9,628 nt of DNA, from assembly GCA_016550395.1 (NCBI GenBank), contig JABXGY010000414.1, positions 1-9,628 on the forward strand, written 5' to 3'. This document shows, piece by piece, positions 6,598 to 9,628 of the stretch. The notes under the pieces are model-generated. The model worked only from the letters and a program-made list of their open reading frames with translations. It was not told the origin of the DNA and did not search any database. Numbering within the stretch: the first letter of the stretch is position 1; every line of letters begins with the position of its first letter. This DNA comes from an archaeon. Lineage in GTDB: Archaea > Asgardarchaeota > Hermodarchaeia > Hermodarchaeales > Hermodarchaeaceae. Both the position numbers and the translations under genes were made by a program.

Positions 6598-8538
6598 CTA
6601 GGTTCGGTCATCTAAGAGGGTTCCTAACTGAAGTAACCGAAGACCTTGACCTCCCTGAACATAGATCCGGCTACTCCCAGTGGGATCAGAGTGAATCAAA
6701 GCAAGAATCCGATAGCGCTCCCTTAGACTAGGTGGAGGATCAACGACCTTAAATTTTCCTTCGCCCAACCGAACTTGCTCACCACATTTCGCCTTTTCTT
6801 CTTGAAGAACACCCTGAATCAGTAAGGCGATATTCCACATGAGCTTCCGACTACGACAAATAAGAATACTGCCCTCTAGAAAGACTGAGTCAACTCGGTC
6901 AATAACAAAAAACCATTCCTGTAAATCAGGATGAAGTTTTTCTGATGGAAGACTCGCATCTGTGAAGTAATCAGATGGAGGTTCCATCTCTTCTGCTAAT
7001 TCTGATTTTAATTCCTCAACTAAGGAGAATGAACTGTCCTGCTCCTGAAGCCACGGGAGTAGCGATGAGATAATTTCTTCAAATTCGTCTTTTCTCTGGG
7101 TTCCCTCGGCATAGTAAACAAGTATCATACGTTGGAGAACAGGTTCAAGTACTTCAACTAATTCGAAATATTGAATGATCAATAGTACCTGGTAGAGCAG
7201 CTTCCAGGATTCTTCAAACCGTCGAAGTGCAAAATAAATGGAGGATAGGTCAATCAGAAAACGGATCACTTCTCCAGGGTCTGTAATTGATGGAAATTCC
7301 GTTGATGTGATTTCTCCACGGATTACTAATAAGGCAAGATAGAGGGCATGAGCAGTAGCCTGTTCGTTTGCGAAGCCCCATTCTTGGGTTTTTCGGGCAA
7401 AAATCGTGAAATACATCGTCGCTGATTCGAAATCTTCTAGGAGCAGATTGATTGTGATGCGAAGCATATGGGTCATTATCATAAGACGATGATAATTTGC
7501 AGCATCTGGTCGAACGCTCAATAGAATGCGATTACATTCTTCTATAGCTTCTTTTGCTTTTTCCAAATTGTTTTTCTCGCCAAGATATAGATAACAAAGG
7601 GCTGTTAGATAATTCAGAAGTACCAGGTCTGGTGTAATCTGCCTGATGAGCCTCCGATGGGCTGTGGCTGAAAGTTCCCAAGAAAGAAGAACCAAATGGT
7701 TATACAATTCCTCTCGAGCCTCATCAATTTCGTCTAAAGCCTCTCGATAATTTTGTTCTTGAATCTTATTCACATAACTCGCATAATTCCGTCGAAGTTC
7801 TTGAAGAAACGTTCTGAGTCCAAGTGCCTCTTGGTCAGTCATACCGATAAGATCTTCCTCGGCAATCCGGGGTCCCCTTAACGAGCGAACAACCTGAAAG
7901 GCTTGATTCTCTATCAATTGGATACGCGTCGTAGGATCGTACACGCTGCGACGATCGAGACTATACCTAATCTCTGTGTGCAACACTTTTTCTCGGAGGG
8001 TCTCGAGAAAAGCCATATCTTCTTCGTGATCATGGCTTCGTTCAAGGAGGTGCAATAGAAAAGCACTACCCATTAATCCTTCAATTTCAGGCTCCAGATT
8101 GCGAAGTGCTTGTAATAACTGGAAATCAGAACTAATTAACCGATTCTCTTTTAATTTCTTGAGAACCAAAAGTAAGGATAAATCAGGCGCTTGGGGAATC
8201 CGATCGACCATATCACGCGCCTTTTCAATGTAGGCATCTAAATCCTTCTGACTGACTTCAACGACTTCGACCACCTTCTTCACATATCGTCGTAATTTCC
8301 CACGTAATTCTTTTAGAATTTGATGAGACGTGTAAAGTCTAAAGGCAACTCGGTCAGCAATCTCCTTAAATCGATGCAGTTTTGATGGATCCTGAGCAAA
8401 GGCCAGAATAAAGAAATTCGCATCAACCGCCACCCGAGACCAGGTTTTCATAGAGGTTACCTCTGTTTGTACTTCTTTTTGTTCCGCTTTCTTCGGGCGT
8501 TTTGACCGGGCACCTTTTGACGTGACAGTTTTTGGCAC
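6598..8538 (-). CDS. PIN-domain ribonuclease-like protein with long helical middle and novel C-terminal domain
   Basis: The N-terminal region is a plausible complete PIN nuclease domain: VAVDANFFI (37-45, D39), ILKELRG (74-80, E77), APDLSLLL (117-124, D119) and ISSDFQLL (135-142, D138). The four acidic residues have PIN-like spacing, so metal-dependent RNA cleavage is likely. Residues about 240-515 are almost all amphipathic helix with TPR/HEPN-like periodicity (for example YLTALCYLYLGEKNNLEKAK, 310-329), but no exact repeat family is assignable. Residues about 535-640 form a separate alpha/beta-looking domain with MWNIALLIQGVLQE (567-580), resembling a segment of the adjacent Bax1. The N-terminus is a Lys/Arg-rich tail. 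The start is GTG 8538, with AAGGAG eight bases upstream. Met30 (ATG 8451-8449), just before the PIN domain and with its own GAGGT, is a serious alternative. It is likely co-transcribed with Bax1. I do not know this architecture as a named family. Confidence 0.72.
   Translation of the reverse strand: MPKTVTSKGARSKRPKKAEQKEVQTEVTSMKTWSRVAVDANFFILAFAQDPSKLHRFKEIADRVAFRLYTSHQILKELRGKLRRYVKKVVEVVEVSQKDLDAYIEKARDMVDRIPQAPDLSLLLVLKKLKENRLISSDFQLLQALRNLEPEIEGLMGSAFLLHLLERSHDHEEDMAFLETLREKVLHTEIRYSLDRRSVYDPTTRIQLIENQAFQVVRSLRGPRIAEEDLIGMTDQEALGLRTFLQELRRNYASYVNKIQEQNYREALDEIDEAREELYNHLVLLSWELSATAHRRLIRQITPDLVLLNYLTALCYLYLGEKNNLEKAKEAIEECNRILLSVRPDAANYHRLMIMTHMLRITINLLLEDFESATMYFTIFARKTQEWGFANEQATAHALYLALLVIRGEITSTEFPSITDPGEVIRFLIDLSSIYFALRRFEESWKLLYQVLLIIQYFELVEVLEPVLQRMILVYYAEGTQRKDEFEEIISSLLPWLQEQDSSFSLVEELKSELAEEMEPPSDYFTDASLPSEKLHPDLQEWFFVIDRVDSVFLEGSILICRSRKLMWNIALLIQGVLQEEKAKCGEQVRLGEGKFKVVDPPPSLRERYRILALIHSDPTGSSRIYVQGGQGLRLLQLGTLLDDRT
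8452..8464 (-). promoter_or_regulatory. 13-bp palindrome with internal RBS before Met30 of the PIN protein
   Basis: AGAGGT-T-ACCTCT on the + strand is a perfect odd palindrome directly abutting ATG 8451-8449. On the - strand it supplies GAGGT (8463-8459) seven bases before that ATG, a good Shine-Dalgarno sequence. The RNA could fold AGAGG-UAA-CCUCU, hiding it. This is an alternative or second translation start giving a 617-residue protein without the basic tail. Confidence 0.4.
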
Positions 8539-8560
8539 GGTCCGAACTCCTTGAAATCTT

Positions 8561-8574
8561 ACATAATATAGTAC
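8561..8574 (-). promoter_or_regulatory. TATA-like promoter of the PIN-Bax1 unit
   Basis: On the - strand CTATATTATG (8571-8562) resembles an archaeal TATA box. The usual spacing puts the transcript start near 8541, only about three bases before the GTG start. From this promoter the GTG would be nearly leaderless and its AAGGAG (8552-8547) untranscribed, while Met30 would have a leader of about 90 bases. Transcripts reading through from tnpB would include both sites. Confidence 0.4.
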
Positions 8575-8589
8575 ATGCTACCTGAAAAG

Positions 8590-8740
8590 GTGAACTACCC
8601 CGCCCTGAAAGGTGGGGTTTCCTGCTTCAACGCTTCAGCCAGTGCTGACAGCTCCACAGGCTCTTCCCGAGGTTCCCTCGGTGTCGTAATGGACCGAAGT
8701 CCAATCAATTTTATATTTTGAGCGGCATTGAAATCCCGGT
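8590..8740 (-). ncRNA. Probable omega RNA (reRNA) scaffold of the TnpB element, approximate 5' limit
   Basis: In IS200/IS605 elements the guide RNA of TnpB is made from the 3' end of tnpB through the right end of the element. The conserved right-end hairpin is present at 8598-8617, and homology to other elements predicts an RNA overlapping the last codons of tnpB and ending near 8590. The 5' limit given is a guess, and no promoter is visible. Confidence 0.4.
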
Positions 8741-9628
8741 CATGTGTCGTACCACATGCGGGACACTTCCATTCTCGGTCTGACAAGGTGAGTGCATCGT
8801 TTATAAACCCACATGTATGACAGCGCTTGGACGTAGGATCAAACCGTCCCACCTCAATGAGAGTCACACCATACCACTCGGCCTTGTACTGCAACATCCA
8901 AAGAAAACGGTACCAAGCAGCATCTGCGATGGAACGTGCCATTCGACGATTGCGCACCATGGCGCAAACATTCAGGCTCTCCACTATAATCGCTTGGTTC
9001 TCGCGAATTAATCGTGTCGAGAGCTTGTGTTGAAAATCCGACCGCTGGTTAGCAATGCGCTCATAGCAACGTGCAAGTCTCCATCGCGCCTTCTCCTGGT
9101 TCTTACTTCCTTTCTTCTTTTTACTTAGTCGACGATGCAGGCACTTGAGACGTTTTAGTGTGTTCTGAAGATACCGCGGATTCTCAAATTTCTCTCCTGT
9201 GGACAGTGTTGCATAGGTCGTCAGTCCCACATCAATACCGACCGTAGTTTTGTTTGTTGCACACTGTTTCGCTGGAGGCACTTTCCCATCTTCGACTACA
9301 ATACAGATGAAGTACTTGCCAGTATTGGTTGAGATGACGGCGCACTCTCTGGATGTACCCTTGAATCGTCGGTGGAAGATAGTTTTTATCCGCCCAATCT
9401 TGGTAAGCCGTATACGTTTGTTTTCAAAGTCTACAGTGAAGAATTGTGGCACAGTAAAGGACTGGCGATGAAATTTTCGACGCTTGAACTTCGGATAGCC
9501 CTGCTTGTCCGTACCCTGTAGGACACGCCGAAAGAAGTGTTGGAAGGCCAAGTGGAGCCGCTTGACAGCTTGTTGTAAAGATTGGGAATAGGCATTTCGG
9601 AGAAAAGAGTGGTCCTGTTTCAGTTCTG
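8595..9628 (-). CDS. tnpB: TnpB RNA-guided nuclease (RuvC, IS200/IS605), 5'-truncated by window edge
   Basis: A TnpB protein, the RNA-guided RuvC nuclease related to Cas12 that cleaves DNA at sites specified by its omega RNA and promotes element retention. The frame is open to the window edge: 25 residues lie upstream of the TTG at 9551, reading ELKQDHSFLRN... and SLQQAVKRLHLAF, a typical TnpB segment. The TTG is thus not the start, and roughly 40 N-terminal residues are missing. Numbering from that TTG codon, the catalytic triad is intact: D107 (GIDVGL), E191 (IVESLNV) and D273 (DRDFNAAQN). The zinc ribbon has C244/C247 (CHTC) and C263/C266 (CPAC). YKAEWYGV (222-229) and FDPTSKRC (237-244) are family blocks, the latter usually reading PSSK. 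The C-terminal tail (EPVELSA ... ETPPFRAG) overlaps the element's right end. No frameshift or stop is seen, so the nuclease is probably active. Confidence 0.93.
   Translation of the reverse strand, partial: ELKQDHSFLRNAYSQSLQQAVKRLHLAFQHFFRRVLQGTDKQGYPKFKRRKFHRQSFTVPQFFTVDFENKRIRLTKIGRIKTIFHRRFKGTSRECAVISTNTGKYFICIVVEDGKVPPAKQCATNKTTVGIDVGLTTYATLSTGEKFENPRYLQNTLKRLKCLHRRLSKKKKGSKNQEKARWRLARCYERIANQRSDFQHKLSTRLIRENQAIIVESLNVCAMVRNRRMARSIADAAWYRFLWMLQYKAEWYGVTLIEVGRFDPTSKRCHTCGFINDALTLSDREWKCPACGTTHDRDFNAAQNIKLIGLRSITTPREPREEPVELSALAEALKQETPPFRAG
8598..8617 (-). repeat. Right-end hairpin of the IS200/IS605 element
   Basis: On the - strand CCCCACCT-TTCA-GGGCGGGG forms a stem of four C-G pairs, an A/C mismatch, two C-G pairs and a U-G wobble. 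It spans the last codons of tnpB, and its right arm ends at the TAG stop. Such hairpins are recognised by TnpA and form part of the TnpB guide-RNA scaffold. Confidence 0.65.

Larger units (their letters stand above)
8590..9628 (-). mobile_element. IS200/IS605-family (IS1341-like) element, right end and body; left end outside window
   Basis: The element consists of the tnpB gene and a right end with an imperfect hairpin (CCCCACCU-UUCA-GGGCGGGG on the - strand, one A/C mismatch) followed by TAGTTCAC, the typical end of such elements. No tnpA is visible; it may lie to the right or be missing. The right boundary near 8590-8594 is inferred. No target-site duplication is expected for this family, which transposes as single-stranded DNA. 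Confidence 0.65.

Noticed and set aside
9549..9551. TTG at 9551 as the start of tnpB
   Set aside because: The frame remains open to the window edge and the 25 upstream residues read as typical TnpB sequence, so the start lies outside.
8590..9628. CRISPR-Cas12 locus rather than a transposon TnpB
   Set aside because: No repeat-spacer array, no Cas1/Cas2, and the protein size and right-end hairpin are those of an IS200/IS605 element.

Overview
The window comes from an archaeal chromosome. Four observations support this. PheS and PheT are the archaeal/eukaryotic type and are encoded next to each other. A DUF790/Bax1 nuclease, a family typical of archaea, is present. Ribosome-binding sites are mostly of the GGTGA/GGAGG type. 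The promoters look like TATA boxes and not bacterial -35/-10 pairs. The lineage cannot be fixed from this stretch. Codon use is balanced to slightly AT-rich and does not suggest a halophile.

Layout. Positions 1-912 (+ strand) carry the 3' part of a dUTPase gene and, overlapping its stop by one base, a THEP1-type nucleoside-triphosphatase: a small nucleotide-housekeeping pair. Everything after that is on the - strand. Read in the direction of transcription (right to left) it holds: a TnpB of the IS200/IS605 type whose 5' end lies beyond the window; a 646-residue protein with an N-terminal PIN nuclease domain, a long helical middle and an unrecognised C-terminal domain; a Bax1/DUF790 PD-(D/E)XK nuclease; a T-run terminator; a TATA box and a roughly 130-base leader; pheS and pheT with a 12-base gap; a 120-base spacer; and an eight-helix membrane protein that ends against the THEP1 gene at a shared hairpin.

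How the genes fit together. PheS and PheT form the phenylalanyl-tRNA synthetase heterotetramer. The pheST leader has tandem short ORFs, and the start codon of the second lies in a 9-base inverted repeat that can pair with its own last codons. The most unusual part is the PIN-Bax1 pair. In archaea Bax1 is normally encoded beside the helicase XPB, but here its upstream partner is a PIN/helical-repeat protein. The C-terminal domain of that protein carries a short segment resembling one in Bax1 (both contain WNIA..I...LQE). This may be an uncharacterised two-nuclease module. The TnpB element ends only about 50 bases upstream of it, so the predicted guide portion of its RNA would match the PIN promoter region.
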